Source: CBDCFV01 sp963664625
Lineage (GTDB): Bacteria; Chloroflexota; Dehalococcoidia; Lucifugimonadales; UBA3495
Direction: 5' to 3'
Length of the DNA stretch: 64,000 nucleotides
Assembly: GCA_963664625.1 (NCBI GenBank)
Contig: OY761541.1
Coordinates: 3,224,001-3,288,000 of the forward strand
Shown here: positions 33,316 through 42,537 of the stretch, in pieces
How positions within the stretch are numbered: the first letter of the stretch is position 1
Layout of the letters: each line of letters opens with the position of its first letter
Program-made: the position numbers and the translations under genes
The notes under the pieces: model-generated
What the model was told of the DNA's origin: nothing
The model's database searches: none
What the model saw: only the letters and a program-made list of their open reading frames with translations

Positions 33316-34428
33316 ATGGTGACCAGAAACATTCCGCTTGCCCGGCAAATTGGCAGGGTGCCCTCATCGACCGTGCCTCTGGACAACGAGCAGGAAGCCC
33401 GCTTTCAGAGGTTGATGGAAGACATAATAATGGTAGACGTCCATCAGCACCCCTTTGTCTGCCCGGAGGATATGACCTTTCTCGTCGAATACCTGCGCGG
33501 CAACAGGTACGAGTGGGGGTACGACGCGGTACGGCACGGCGGATGGACGGCGGTGGCTACGGCGAATGCCTTCAGGGGTTTCGTAAACACCCACGATATG
33601 TCCTTCAGCCGGTTCGATGACCTGCAAACAGAAGTAGCGTTGATGATGTCTGATCTGAGCCTGACCGACAAGGCGGTCCAAGTAAGCAACGCCGACGAGA
33701 TCGAAGCGGCCAAACAGCGTGGCGACGTGGGCTTCCTGCCTACGCTGGAGCATCTGGCCATCGGCAGCGAGTTGGACAAGGTAGACGCCTTTTACAGTAT
33801 GGGCATACGACTGGCCGGACTGACCTATACCCGCAAGAACTTCGTGGGGGACGGTCAGAACGAACGCAACGACGGCGGCCTCAGCGACTTCGGTATCGAG
33901 GTGGTAGACCGGATGAACCAGCTTGGGATGGCTATCGACGTGTCACACGCGTCTTTCAAGACGGCGATGGACGCGATAACGTTCTCCCAAGTCCCGGTAA
34001 CCTTCAGCCACAACGCCTCTTATACCCTGAGACCCACGGCTCGTACACGAAACGACGAGGAATTGGCAGCCTGCGCCGAGAAGGGCGGCCTTATCGCGGT
34101 GACTGCCGTACCCAATTCACTGAGCGACGACCCGGAGCAGGACATCGAGTGCGTGCTGGACCATTACGATTACATGGTGCGGTTGGCAGGGATAGACCAC
34201 GTGGGTATAGGAACGGACACCAACGTTGGCGACCACGTAGCTTTTCACCGGGTCATGCTGGGAAGGGACGAGTCCCAGCTGCCCGCCCCGTACCTGGACG
34301 GTTTGGAGTCCCCCGCCGACGGCAAGAACATTATCCGCGGACTGATACGGAGAGGTTATTCGGATACCGGCATCAGGAAGCTGGCGGGAGAGAACGCCCT
34401 GAGCTTTTTCCGGAGGGTGATGCGCTGA
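33316..34428 (+). CDS. Membrane dipeptidase-like protein (peptidase M19 family)
   Basis: A 370-residue amidohydrolase-fold dipeptidase relative. Landmarks are IIMVDVHQHPF near residue 40, FLPTLEHLAIGSELDKV (bridging Glu), GMAIDVSHAS, TFSHNASYTLRPTART, and HVGIGTDTNVGD. The first metal motif is His-x-His rather than the His-x-Asp usual in M19. No signal peptide or GPI-type tail. It hydrolyses dipeptides or similar amides. ATG 33316 follows GGGAGGAAATAC. Convergent with the MFS gene, 18 nt apart. Confidence 0.83.
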   Translation: MVTRNIPLARQIGRVPSSTVPLDNEQEARFQRLMEDIIMVDVHQHPFVCPEDMTFLVEYLRGNRYEWGYDAVRHGGWTAVATANAFRGFVNTHDMSFSRFDDLQTEVALMMSDLSLTDKAVQVSNADEIEAAKQRGDVGFLPTLEHLAIGSELDKVDAFYSMGIRLAGLTYTRKNFVGDGQNERNDGGLSDFGIEVVDRMNQLGMAIDVSHASFKTAMDAITFSQVPVTFSHNASYTLRPTARTRNDEELAACAEKGGLIAVTAVPNSLSDDPEQDIECVLDHYDYMVRLAGIDHVGIGTDTNVGDHVAFHRVMLGRDESQLPAPYLDGLESPADGKNIIRGLIRRGYSDTGIRKLAGENALSFFRRVMR

Positions 34429-34446
34429 TTTGAAGGTAGGTGTAGC

Positions 34447-35859
34447 CTAAGCGTCCCGCGGGTCTTGCCGGTCGGTTCCCGTATTAGGCGGGGTAGCGGA
34501 CAACGCGAGGATGGCAGACAGTAGTGAGGTGACGGAGAAGAACAGGAAGGACGCGAAGTAACTGTGGGTGAAGTCGAATATAAAGCCGGCCACGACAGGT
34601 CCCAACCCTTGTCCGGCGGTCTGGACGGATAGAATCAGTCCGGTGATGCTACCGAGGTTCCGTCGGCCATAGTAGTCCGCACAAGCCAACCGCAACAGGA
34701 ATGTGGCCCCGCTGACCCCATTGCCCACGAGTGCGGCGGAAATCAGTCCGGCTGCCAATGAGGAAGTGGAGGCTACCGCCAACGAACCCACACCCAATGA
34801 GAACCCCGCAACGGCCAGAAGGAACCTGACCGGCAGCCACGTGGTCAACCTGGACCAAATGTACGAAGTGACGATCTGGGCTGTGGCGAAGGCGCTGACG
34901 GTGAGCGCCGCCGCGGAGCCGGGAAGTCCTTGGTCCATGTAATGAGATGCTATATGCACGCTGACCCCCGCTTGTGCCATGAAACTTGTTCCCGCATATA
35001 TCGCCAGCGCCCAGAACGCCCTGGTGCGCAAAGCCTGCCGCACGGTGTAACTTGCCTCCAGTGAGGCGTCGGCCGGCGGAGGCTGGTTGCGAGAAACGGG
35101 GCGGGCGGGAGATTCGTCCTCGTGACGAACAGGGTCTGCCTGTAGTCCCAAGTCCTCGGGTCTCCGGGCCATGAACAATAATGGAGGAACGATCCCGATA
35201 ACCAAGGTATACGCCCCAAGGCAGAGCCAAGCCGTTTGCCAACTCCAACCGCCGATAATCCACTGGGCTACCAACGGCATTATGGCCAAGCCTATGCCTT
35301 GACTAATGCTCAGCAAGGCCAGTGACACAGGGCGCCGGCGAATAAACCAATTGCTCACCACCGTGGAGGGTCCCAGCTCCAGTAAGCTGGAAAATACTAT
35401 CCTGCCCGGAACGTATACCAAGTAGAATGCCCATACCTGTCCAACCAAGGCCAGGGCCATAGCGGAACAACCCGCAATAGCGGATCCTACAGCTATCACC
35501 GCACCGGAGCCGTAACGGTCGATCAACCTTCCCGCGAATGGCATTATGGCCACCGCGCACAACCCGCCCAAGCTGAACGCTCCGGCGAACAACCCCCTGG
35601 ACCAACCAAAATGGCTGGTCATGGGCACGACAAAGACGGAAAGAGTTGCCGCGGACATGACGGGACGGGCGCCGTAGCTGGTCGATGATGCGATGGCGAA
35701 GACGACCCAGCCGTAGTAGACCGGCGTCCGCTTGGCCAGTGCTGCCAGCCACCTGGTGCCGGGGGGGTGGCTGCGCACCAGCTTGGTGACCTCGGGGACG
35801 ATAGCCAGGGTCATCAGCAGGAAACCGGAGGCGAGCATCACGAGTCCGGTAAAGGTCAT
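34447..35859 (-). CDS. MFS transporter (monocarboxylate/oxalate-formate type)
   Basis: A 470-residue membrane transporter with about 12-13 hydrophobic helices and a charged central loop (about 235-265). An extra hydrophobic segment (LVMLASGFLLMTLAIVPEV) precedes helix 1. The MFS loop motif is GRLIDRYGSGAV, and helix 4-5 reads SNWFIRRRPVSLALLSISQG, as in oxalate/formate antiporter-like members. Its ATG overlaps the stop of the FG-GAP lipoprotein gene by 4 nt, so the two are translationally coupled. Substrate unknown; organic anion is the family expectation. Confidence 0.88.
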   Translation of the reverse strand: MTFTGLVMLASGFLLMTLAIVPEVTKLVRSHPPGTRWLAALAKRTPVYYGWVVFAIASSTSYGARPVMSAATLSVFVVPMTSHFGWSRGLFAGAFSLGGLCAVAIMPFAGRLIDRYGSGAVIAVGSAIAGCSAMALALVGQVWAFYLVYVPGRIVFSSLLELGPSTVVSNWFIRRRPVSLALLSISQGIGLAIMPLVAQWIIGGWSWQTAWLCLGAYTLVIGIVPPLLFMARRPEDLGLQADPVRHEDESPARPVSRNQPPPADASLEASYTVRQALRTRAFWALAIYAGTSFMAQAGVSVHIASHYMDQGLPGSAAALTVSAFATAQIVTSYIWSRLTTWLPVRFLLAVAGFSLGVGSLAVASTSSLAAGLISAALVGNGVSGATFLLRLACADYYGRRNLGSITGLILSVQTAGQGLGPVVAGFIFDFTHSYFASFLFFSVTSLLSAILALSATPPNTGTDRQDPRDA

Positions 35860-37307
35860 GGCACGGGGAGGGCATCTGATAGACTTGAGCCGGAGTCACT
35901 GTTTCGGACTGTCAACGCCGTCTTAACGAGCAGTGTCAACACTCCGGCCAAGGCTGCGCCTGTCACTATCCATGCCCACAGGGGTACTTCTGAGACCCGG
36001 CGTATCCATAGGTTGTCGGGTGTCCGGTAGGGAACGTTGAAGTAGGCCAGCCTGTGGCCGGCTTCGCCGCCGCTGAGGTCCAGGCTTCCCAGAAGTATCT
36101 CCGCCCTGCCGTCGCCGTCCAGGTCAGCGGCGTCTATGGTAATGACCAAGGGCGGCAGCTCTCCTTCGATGTTGTGCCGGGTAAAGTTCTGCTCGCCGTC
36201 GTTCTCCAGCCAGATCAAGCTGGCCAAGGGTTCTTCGGGAAACATCTTCGGGAATTGGTGTGCCCCCAGCACAAGGTCCAGGTCCTCGTCTTGGTCCACG
36301 TCCACTGCCCGGACTGCGTAAGCGCCCCAATGCCGGACGATGTCATGGTGAGTGAAACTGCCTTGCCCGTCGTTCTCCAGCCACGCCAGGCCGTGCACTT
36401 GGTACGGCTTTAGAAGCTCAGGAGGACGGCCGTCGAAGGTGTCCCCGTTGGTGACCAGTATGTCCGTGTCGCCGTCCTGGTCCAAGTCGGTCAGTTCGAT
36501 GCCCGACATACCGTAGTAGCGGAGGTCCGACTTGAACAGCACCTCCTTCTCGAAGGTGCCATCACCGTAGTTGCGAAACAACAGTACCTCTTCACTGTCC
36601 TGAGACAGCGAAACGGCTATGTCCAAGTCATTGTCGCCGTCTGCGTCAAAGGGGAAAGCGTGTATGGCTCCAGGGCGCGGGTCCAGCACGTGAGGAGTGA
36701 ACACGAAACCCTCTCCCTGTTCCAGCCACATTACCTGTCCGTCACTGTGACCGAAAACGCAAACGGCGATGTCCAAGTCCCCATCGCCATCCAGGTCGGC
36801 TGCTTCGGCGCAGGTAACGCGGCCTACGTTGTCGAGCAATACCAACGGCTCGAACGGATAAGCGCCGTCGTTGCGGAGGAGCACCACTTGGCCGACCTTG
36901 TCATTCACAGAATAGAGTTGGCCGATGTTGGCTACAAGCAGGTCCGGGTCGCCATCGCCGTCCAGGTCCACGACCTGAGACCTGACCGGCTGCCGCATTC
37001 CACGGGTGATTTCAGTCCAGTCACCCGGACGGTGCAGCCAGACGATCTGTTCACGCTGAGGTTCGGAGACGAACACTTGAAGGCTGCCATCGCCGGCCAG
37101 ATCGCCGGTGCGAATGCTGGCGGTAACGTGAGGGGCCCAATCGGGCAACAGGGTTTTGACGGAGATAGTTGGCGCTGGAGAAGGGCCCGATTGCGAAGGA
37201 GAACAGGCGAGGGCGACAACGGACAAGATGGCGACCGGCACCATGTTCACCAAGAGAATACGTACAGTGTCGTGTTTAAGGAATCGCACAAAGCACGATG
37301 GAAGCAC
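35856..37307 (-). CDS. FG-GAP/VCBS-repeat lipoprotein with C-terminal membrane helix
   Basis: A 483-residue exported propeller protein. The signal peptide ends in a lipobox (VVALAC), so it should be lipid-anchored outside. At least six Ca-binding-type repeats are seen: DLDGDGDPD, DLDGDGDLD, DADGDNDLD, DLDQDGDTD, DVDQDEDLD and DLDGDGRAE. A second hydrophobic stretch (WAWIVTGAALAGVLTLLV) lies at the C-terminus, giving two membrane contacts. The start is uncertain: GTG 37307 gives the longest form; ATG 37244 would leave a minimal signal peptide. It overlaps the MFS gene by 4 nt. Confidence 0.83.
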   Translation of the reverse strand: MLPSCFVRFLKHDTVRILLVNMVPVAILSVVALACSPSQSGPSPAPTISVKTLLPDWAPHVTASIRTGDLAGDGSLQVFVSEPQREQIVWLHRPGDWTEITRGMRQPVRSQVVDLDGDGDPDLLVANIGQLYSVNDKVGQVVLLRNDGAYPFEPLVLLDNVGRVTCAEAADLDGDGDLDIAVCVFGHSDGQVMWLEQGEGFVFTPHVLDPRPGAIHAFPFDADGDNDLDIAVSLSQDSEEVLLFRNYGDGTFEKEVLFKSDLRYYGMSGIELTDLDQDGDTDILVTNGDTFDGRPPELLKPYQVHGLAWLENDGQGSFTHHDIVRHWGAYAVRAVDVDQDEDLDLVLGAHQFPKMFPEEPLASLIWLENDGEQNFTRHNIEGELPPLVITIDAADLDGDGRAEILLGSLDLSGGEAGHRLAYFNVPYRTPDNLWIRRVSEVPLWAWIVTGAALAGVLTLLVKTALTVRNSDSGSSLSDALPVP

Positions 37308-37358
37308 CCGGACAAGTTTTACCGCTTGGGTCTTCCGCCCATCGGCTTTGATTATAGT

Positions 37359-37394
37359 TGGCTCCGCGCCATTTTGGACAACGGCGCGGAGCCA
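37359..37394 (-). terminator. Perfect 12-bp inverted repeat at the end of importer cassette 1
   Basis: TGGCTCCGCGCC and GGCGCGGAGCCA are perfect complements around a 12-nt loop, 16 nt after the DppC-type stop at 37410. No T tract follows on the minus strand, so it may slow or protect transcripts rather than end them. TATAAT on the minus strand (37351-37356) directly beyond could serve the FG-GAP gene. Confidence 0.5.
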
Positions 37395-37409
37395 ATGATG
37401 CTTGTTGAG

Positions 37410-38339
37410 CTAGGCGCTGCTGCCCGTGCCCCGGAGGCGAGGGTCGAGAACGTCCCTAAGCGCGTCACCCAGCATGTTCACGGAGAACACCGTTACCCCG
37501 ATGGCAACACCCGGAGCGATTATAAGCCACGGCGCGACCTTGATATACCGCTGGGCCGAATAACTCAACATACCGCCCCAGGACGGTATATCCGCCGGTA
37601 CGCCTGCCCCCAGGAAGCTCAGGGAGGCTTCCACGATAATGGCCCAGCCCAAGGTGATCGTGGCAAGCACGATGAGGGAAGCAAAGGTGTTGGGCAGTAT
37701 ATGACGCACCATTATCCGGGATGCCCCACAGCCAAGCGCTCTCGCGGCGGTCACGTAATCCATCTCCTTGATGCTGAGGGCTTGAGACCGCACTATGCGT
37801 GTGACGCCAGGAACGAAAACAACCACGAGAGCCGCGATTACGTTGTACACACCAGATCCCAACACGGCCATGATGGCCAACGCGAGGATGAGACCCGGAA
37901 ATGCCATCAACGTGTCAACAATGCGCTGCACCACCAAGTCGAACTTGCCCCCGACATAGGCACTGCTGATACCAAGGACCGCGCCGATGGCTATGCCCAG
38001 GACCACGCTGAATATGCCAACGTGGAGAGACAGCCGAGTGCCGTAGATGATTCTGCTGAGTACGTCACGGCCTACCTCGTCGCCGCCCAGGATCAACTCT
38101 CCTCCCGGCGCCGAGTACCTATTTCCAACCGGGTCCACATGGTAGGGGTCCTTGGGGGCCAACAGAGGAGCGAAGACAGCTATAAATACCAGGATCAATA
38201 CCAAGACCGCTCCTGCCGCCCCAAGGGGTTTCCTCGTGCTGAACCCCTTGGCCGTCGCCTGTGCGCTTCGCAGACGATCCATACCCCGCCTGGTCAGGGT
38301 CATCTGCGCTTCCAACGAGCCTACATCTCTACTTGCCAT
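37410..38339 (-). CDS. ABC peptide-type importer permease, DppC type (cassette 1)
   Basis: A 309-residue inner-membrane permease. The N-terminal cytoplasmic stretch with KPLGAAGAVLVLILVFIAVF leads into helix 1. The periplasmic loop LGGDEVGRDVLSRIIYGTRL is diagnostic of OppC/DppC. The EAA loop, ARALGCGASRIMVRHILPN, contacts an ATPase. About six membrane helices. It is the third gene of cassette 1, 22 nt after the DppB-type gene. No ATPase gene follows; the next gene is the FG-GAP lipoprotein. Confidence 0.93.
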   Translation of the reverse strand: MASRDVGSLEAQMTLTRRGMDRLRSAQATAKGFSTRKPLGAAGAVLVLILVFIAVFAPLLAPKDPYHVDPVGNRYSAPGGELILGGDEVGRDVLSRIIYGTRLSLHVGIFSVVLGIAIGAVLGISSAYVGGKFDLVVQRIVDTLMAFPGLILALAIMAVLGSGVYNVIAALVVVFVPGVTRIVRSQALSIKEMDYVTAARALGCGASRIMVRHILPNTFASLIVLATITLGWAIIVEASLSFLGAGVPADIPSWGGMLSYSAQRYIKVAPWLIIAPGVAIGVTVFSVNMLGDALRDVLDPRLRGTGSSA

Positions 38340-38361
38340 TTACCCTTATCCTATGCCGGGA

Positions 38362-39321
38362 TTACGCATAGCGTATTCGGGGGTCCAGTACGGCGTACAG
38401 CATGTCAACCACCAGGTTAACGCTCATCACCATCAAGGTCACCAAAACCACCAGTCCCTGGATCATGGTGAAGTCCCGGTGGAGGATACTGTTGATCAGA
38501 AGGCCTCCCATTCCGGGGACTACGAAGATGGTTTCTATGATTACCGTGCCGCTCAGTACGCGGCCGAACTGCCAACCGATGACCGTGATTACCGGCAGCA
38601 TCGCGTTCTTGAGGGTGTGCCTGTACACGACCAGGCGTTCCGCAATGCCCTTGGACCGGGCGGTACGGATATAATCTTCGCGGAATACCTCCAGGACTGC
38701 GGAGCGGGTTACACGGGCGATAAAGCAAGTATCGTAGAAACCCAGGGCGATGGCGGGAAGCACCATCTGTTGCAGGTTCCTTACGGGATCCTCCCATATC
38801 ATCGCGTAGCCTAGCGGAGGCAACCAATTGAACGAGACCACCAGAATAAACACGATGAGAATTCCAGTCAGGAAAGTGGGCATCGCCACCCCGGTGACGG
38901 TGAAAGCCCTGGATATGTAGTCAATCCAAGTGTCTTGTTTCACCGCCGATATGACCCCCAAGGGGACCGACATGATGATGGCTAATCCGATGCCCATGAT
39001 GGTCAATTGAATCGTGATGGGCAGCCGTTCCTTGAGGTCATCCACTACCGGCGTGTCGTAGTACATGGACTCGCCGAAGTCACCCTGCAACATTCCCCAA
39101 GCCCAGTTGAAGTACTGCACCAGCCAGGGCTTGTCGGTGCCCAAGCGGGCCCGTTCCCGGGCCAGGTCCTCGGCCGTCCACTCCGTCGCTCCGGTGTCCC
39201 CAACCAGCCTCAACAGGGCAGGATCCCCCGGTAGCACACGCATCAGGGAGAAAATCAGGATGGAAGCCAGCACCAACGTGGGGATAAAGAGCAACAGTCT
39301 CTTCACCACGTAATAGGTCAT
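38362..39321 (-). CDS. ABC peptide-type importer permease, DppB type (cassette 1)
   Basis: A 319-residue permease opening with YYVVKRLLLFIPTLVLASIL and carrying the DppB signatures RVLPGDPAL, DFGESMYYDTPVVDDLKERL, and the EAA loop SKGIAERLVVYRHTLKNAML. About six membrane helices. It pairs with the DppC-type product to form the channel for an oligopeptide/nickel-type importer. It starts 79 nt after the binding-protein stop, beyond a stem-loop at 39340-39374. Confidence 0.93.
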   Translation of the reverse strand: MTYYVVKRLLLFIPTLVLASILIFSLMRVLPGDPALLRLVGDTGATEWTAEDLARERARLGTDKPWLVQYFNWAWGMLQGDFGESMYYDTPVVDDLKERLPITIQLTIMGIGLAIIMSVPLGVISAVKQDTWIDYISRAFTVTGVAMPTFLTGILIVFILVVSFNWLPPLGYAMIWEDPVRNLQQMVLPAIALGFYDTCFIARVTRSAVLEVFREDYIRTARSKGIAERLVVYRHTLKNAMLPVITVIGWQFGRVLSGTVIIETIFVVPGMGGLLINSILHRDFTMIQGLVVLVTLMVMSVNLVVDMLYAVLDPRIRYA

Positions 39322-39339
39322 CGTCCCTCCATGTAAACA

Positions 39340-39374
39340 GCAACCCCAGGGGATGACTGGACCCCCAGGGTTGC
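39340..39374 (-). promoter_or_regulatory. Stem-loop between binding-protein and permease genes (cassette 1)
   Basis: GCAACCC and GGGTTGC form the outer stem; AGGGG/CCCCC pairs inside, with a mismatch between. It lies in the 79-nt gap after the lipoprotein stop. Such hairpins commonly limit read-through or stabilise the upstream message so that binding protein exceeds permease. Confidence 0.5.
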
Positions 39375-39400
39375 CGCGCCGATTTCAGATCAGGTTGGAC

Positions 39401-41299
39401 CTAGTTCCTGTCCAGCCAGATGTGTTCGAACTTCAGTTCACCCTGGCCGCTTTGGGCCCGGTGGAAGTTCTTGATGTGGTCCCAAGCGTAGCGCATGTGG
39501 CCGCCCCACTGAAGCCCTATCCATGCTGAGTCCATGTTCTCAAGCAGGTGGTCTTCCAGTTCCTGCAAGATAGCCGCGCGCTTGGTCTTGTCCAGTTCCT
39601 GGGCTTGCTTCTGGGCCAGTTCGACCACGATTGGGTCGGGCATATAACTTGGATAGTTCCTGCCGCCAACACCGCCGCCCTTGGGCATGTAGAAAGTGTT
39701 CACCACTACATCGGCCTCGAAGACGCCGAAGGATGTGGCTTGGATAGCGATGGAGGCGTCAGCCCTTTCCCAAGCTTGGAAGCCTGCCGCACTCTCCATT
39801 TGCTCCAATTCCAGCTCTATGCCGATCTTGGCCAACTGGGCCTTCACCACGGGGGCTTGCAACGGGTAAATGAACACGTTGCGGAACCGGAGAGTGTCCT
39901 TATATGGGTTGTCGGGCCCGTAGCCGGCCTCGGTCATCAATCGGATGGCCTCGGCCAAGTCCTCGTCCTTGGGCTGCCTGAACCCGGGCAATTCAGCGAT
40001 TTCCTCCACTGACTTGCCGAACCAGGAACCGGGTTGCATGGGGGTACCGGGCAGTTCGGAGCCAATGGGGCCTATAGCAGCGGTCATTTCCTTGCGGTCA
40101 ATAGCCAAGTGGACCGCTTTTCTGACCCGTGCATCGTTCCATGGGGCATGGCTGGTGTTGAGCCAGAACCCGGAGAATCCACCGGGGAGATCGAAGTAGG
40201 TGTCCAGACCGTCCAACTCGGCGGCCAAAGCCAATGTGTCCGCCAACTCCATTCGGGTGCCGCCACAGGAGAAGTCGATCTTGTTCACCCGCACCAAGCC
40301 TGCTAGGGTTCCCCGGTCGATCACGATATGAGTGTCGATGCCGTCCAGATACGGCCGCTGGTTGCCTTCGCTGTCGTACTTCCAGTAACCGTCGTACTTA
40401 CGGAACTCGCCGAAAGCGTCCTTCTTGTACTTCTCCAGCTTGAACGGCCCGCTCCCTACGATGTCCTCCAGCTTGTTGGGGTCCTTTCCCATGCCGTCGG
40501 GAGCCGGAGCGTATACATGCTTGGGGTATATCTTCATGTAGTCTGAGCCAAGGTAGCCGCCAAAGGCCGCGGACACGAAGGTAGTGTTCACTTTCGCCGT
40601 ATGAGGGTCAACGGTTTCGGTATTCTTGTAATACGGTTTGATCAGACCGGCCCTTGGGCGCGGCTCATTGGGATCGACCATCCTGTCCAAACTGAAAGCT
40701 ACGTCTTCGGCTGTAATGGGTTCGCCGTCCCAGAACGTAGCGGCGGGGTTCAGGCGGAACACGTAGCTGAGACCGTCCGGTGTTACCTCCCAACTGGTGG
40801 CCAAGTCACCCCGGATATCGAGCCAGTCGTCGGTCTCGGGGTTGAGCTCGACCAAGCCGACGTACATGGGGCTGTCCCAGAGGACGTCGTTGGCCGCTGC
40901 GCCCCGGTGAACATCGAAGAAGGTAGGTGCGGAGTAGGCTTGGCAGATGGCGATGCCGCCCATTTTGGGAGTTCCGGAACTCGCCGGCACTACCAGCGCG
41001 TCAGCCTCACCGGCTCCCAGCGGCGCCACAGTGGGGGCGACAACCGGGACCTCTTTAATAACTTCTTTTACTACTTCGACTTCCTTGATGACCTCTTTTT
41101 CCACCACAACCGGTTTTTCGACTTCCTTGATGACCTCTTTTTCCACTACAACCGGTTTTTCGACTTCCTTGATGACCTCTTTCTCAATCACTTGCGGTTC
41201 GGCAGGAGCCGTTCCGCCGCAGGCCATAACAACGAACAACAAGAGCAGTAACGGGGTTACCACCAGAAACTTCGGACTACAAAGTTGCCGGTAGGCCAT
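39401..41299 (-). CDS. Family-5 extracellular solute-binding lipoprotein (cassette 1)
   Basis: A 632-residue peptide-type binding lipoprotein. The signal peptide (LVVTPLLLLLFVVMAC) gives lipidated Cys27. A stalk of EKPVVVEKEVIKEV repeats (about 37-87) follows, then the SBP_bac_5 fold: FDVHRGAAANDVLWDSPMY, LATSWEVTPDGLSYVFRL, SGPFKLEKYKKDAFGEF, RVRKAVHLAIDRKE and NPYKDTLRFRNVF. ATG 41299 follows GGAGGTTTGAAC; the frame extends to 41350. It is very similar to the cassette 3 protein. It feeds the two permeases downstream. Confidence 0.93.
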   Translation of the reverse strand: MAYRQLCSPKFLVVTPLLLLLFVVMACGGTAPAEPQVIEKEVIKEVEKPVVVEKEVIKEVEKPVVVEKEVIKEVEVVKEVIKEVPVVAPTVAPLGAGEADALVVPASSGTPKMGGIAICQAYSAPTFFDVHRGAAANDVLWDSPMYVGLVELNPETDDWLDIRGDLATSWEVTPDGLSYVFRLNPAATFWDGEPITAEDVAFSLDRMVDPNEPRPRAGLIKPYYKNTETVDPHTAKVNTTFVSAAFGGYLGSDYMKIYPKHVYAPAPDGMGKDPNKLEDIVGSGPFKLEKYKKDAFGEFRKYDGYWKYDSEGNQRPYLDGIDTHIVIDRGTLAGLVRVNKIDFSCGGTRMELADTLALAAELDGLDTYFDLPGGFSGFWLNTSHAPWNDARVRKAVHLAIDRKEMTAAIGPIGSELPGTPMQPGSWFGKSVEEIAELPGFRQPKDEDLAEAIRLMTEAGYGPDNPYKDTLRFRNVFIYPLQAPVVKAQLAKIGIELELEQMESAAGFQAWERADASIAIQATSFGVFEADVVVNTFYMPKGGGVGGRNYPSYMPDPIVVELAQKQAQELDKTKRAAILQELEDHLLENMDSAWIGLQWGGHMRYAWDHIKNFHRAQSGQGELKFEHIWLDRN

Positions 41300-41410
41300 G
41301 TTCAAACCTCCATCCCTTTGTGTGTGCAGACCGCCCGTTTCACCACGCAAAATGGGAGCGCTGATGCGTTAGGGTCAACGTTTCCCACCCAGGTGGCAAT
41401 AATGCCGTAC

Positions 41411-41439
41411 AAGCTATCAAATGAAGTTTACATTGTCAA
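41411..41439 (-). promoter_or_regulatory. Promoter of importer cassette 1
   Basis: On the minus strand a consensus TTGACA (41434-41439), 17-bp spacer and TAGCTT (41411-41416). The same arrangement precedes the other two cassettes. The predicted leader is about 105 nt. Confidence 0.6.
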
Positions 41440-41576
41440 TGGTGAATATTTGCACGAATGGCCATGAAGAAATCCGCAAATATGTTGCGATAAACGTCAT
41501 AAAACAGGTTGACAGGACACCATAAGTGATATTTACGAAACGAGTTATCGTGAAGGGGAAGTATGCGGCGACGGAT

Positions 41577-42485
41577 TCAGCGGCCCCGTAGCCACGGGTC
41601 CAGAACGTCGCGCATAGCGTCACCCAGGAAGTTGATGGCGAAGACGGCCAAGGCAAGGGCAATCCCCGGGAAGATCGACAACCAGGGCGCCCCTCCGATG
41701 TCGGTATAGGCTGCGTCGGAAAGCATCCCGCCCCACGTGGGGACATTGGGCGGCACGCCCACGCCAAGGAAACTGAGCGATGATTCGACAATAATGGCGA
41801 GACCGAGAGTTATGGTGGCCAGAACAATGAAGATAGCAAAGCAGTTGGGCACCATGTGGCGGAAGATAATTCCCCAGTCGCTGGCCCCGATGGCCCTGGC
41901 GGCCAGCACGTAGTCCATTTCCTTGATCGCCAATGCCTGAGACCTGACGGTGCGGATTGACCCGGGTGCCAGCACGATGCATAGAGCGATGATGATGTTG
42001 GTCACAGAAGACCCCAGGACAGCCATGAGGGTTAGCCCCAGGATGATTGCCGGAAAGGCCAGAAACGCGTCAACAAGCCGTTGCACCACGAGGTCGATCT
42101 TACTTCCGAAATAGGCGCTTATGACGCCAAGTAGAGAACCCAAGGAGATACCAATGGTCACGCTGACCAACCCTACGAACAACGAAATACGGGCGCCGTA
42201 AATGAGACGGCTGAGGATATCCCTTCCAATCTGGTCGCCGCCCAGCAGGAACTCCGTACCAGGTGCGCTGAACGTGCGTTCCACGTAAGGCTCGGATGGG
42301 TCAAAGGGTGCAATCCAGGGAGCGAAAACAGCGATGATCACCATGACCGCAAGAACAATGGCGCCAAAGGCCCCCAACGGCTTCTTCTTGGAAAAATTCA
42401 GAGCCGCCCTTATTGTAACCAGTGTAGGCGTTAAGACCGGTCTTTCCTGTGGAAGCTCCTGCTCTGCGGAACGCTGGCGCGCCAT
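41577..42485 (-). CDS. ABC peptide-type importer permease, DppC type (cassette 2)
   Basis: A 302-residue DppC-type permease with KKPLGAFGAIVLAVMVIIAV leading into helix 1, the loop LLGGDQIGRDILSRLIYGAR, and the EAA loop ARAIGASDWGIIFRHMVPN. It differs from the cassette 1 and 3 copies in the N-terminal tail and in ending at LRGR. It is the last gene of cassette 2; no ATPase gene follows. The stop lies 137 nt before the cassette 1 promoter region on the same strand. Confidence 0.93.
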   Translation of the reverse strand: MARQRSAEQELPQERPVLTPTLVTIRAALNFSKKKPLGAFGAIVLAVMVIIAVFAPWIAPFDPSEPYVERTFSAPGTEFLLGGDQIGRDILSRLIYGARISLFVGLVSVTIGISLGSLLGVISAYFGSKIDLVVQRLVDAFLAFPAIILGLTLMAVLGSSVTNIIIALCIVLAPGSIRTVRSQALAIKEMDYVLAARAIGASDWGIIFRHMVPNCFAIFIVLATITLGLAIIVESSLSFLGVGVPPNVPTWGGMLSDAAYTDIGGAPWLSIFPGIALALAVFAINFLGDAMRDVLDPWLRGR

Positions 42486-42537
42486 TGTTCCTCCATGACG
42501 TGAAAATGGTGGTTGAAGTAAGAGCGATAAGGGGCCG

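Noticed and set aside
36660..38420. 586-residue plus-strand open frame
   Set aside because: It runs antisense through the FG-GAP gene and a DppC-type permease gene, both well supported by motifs.
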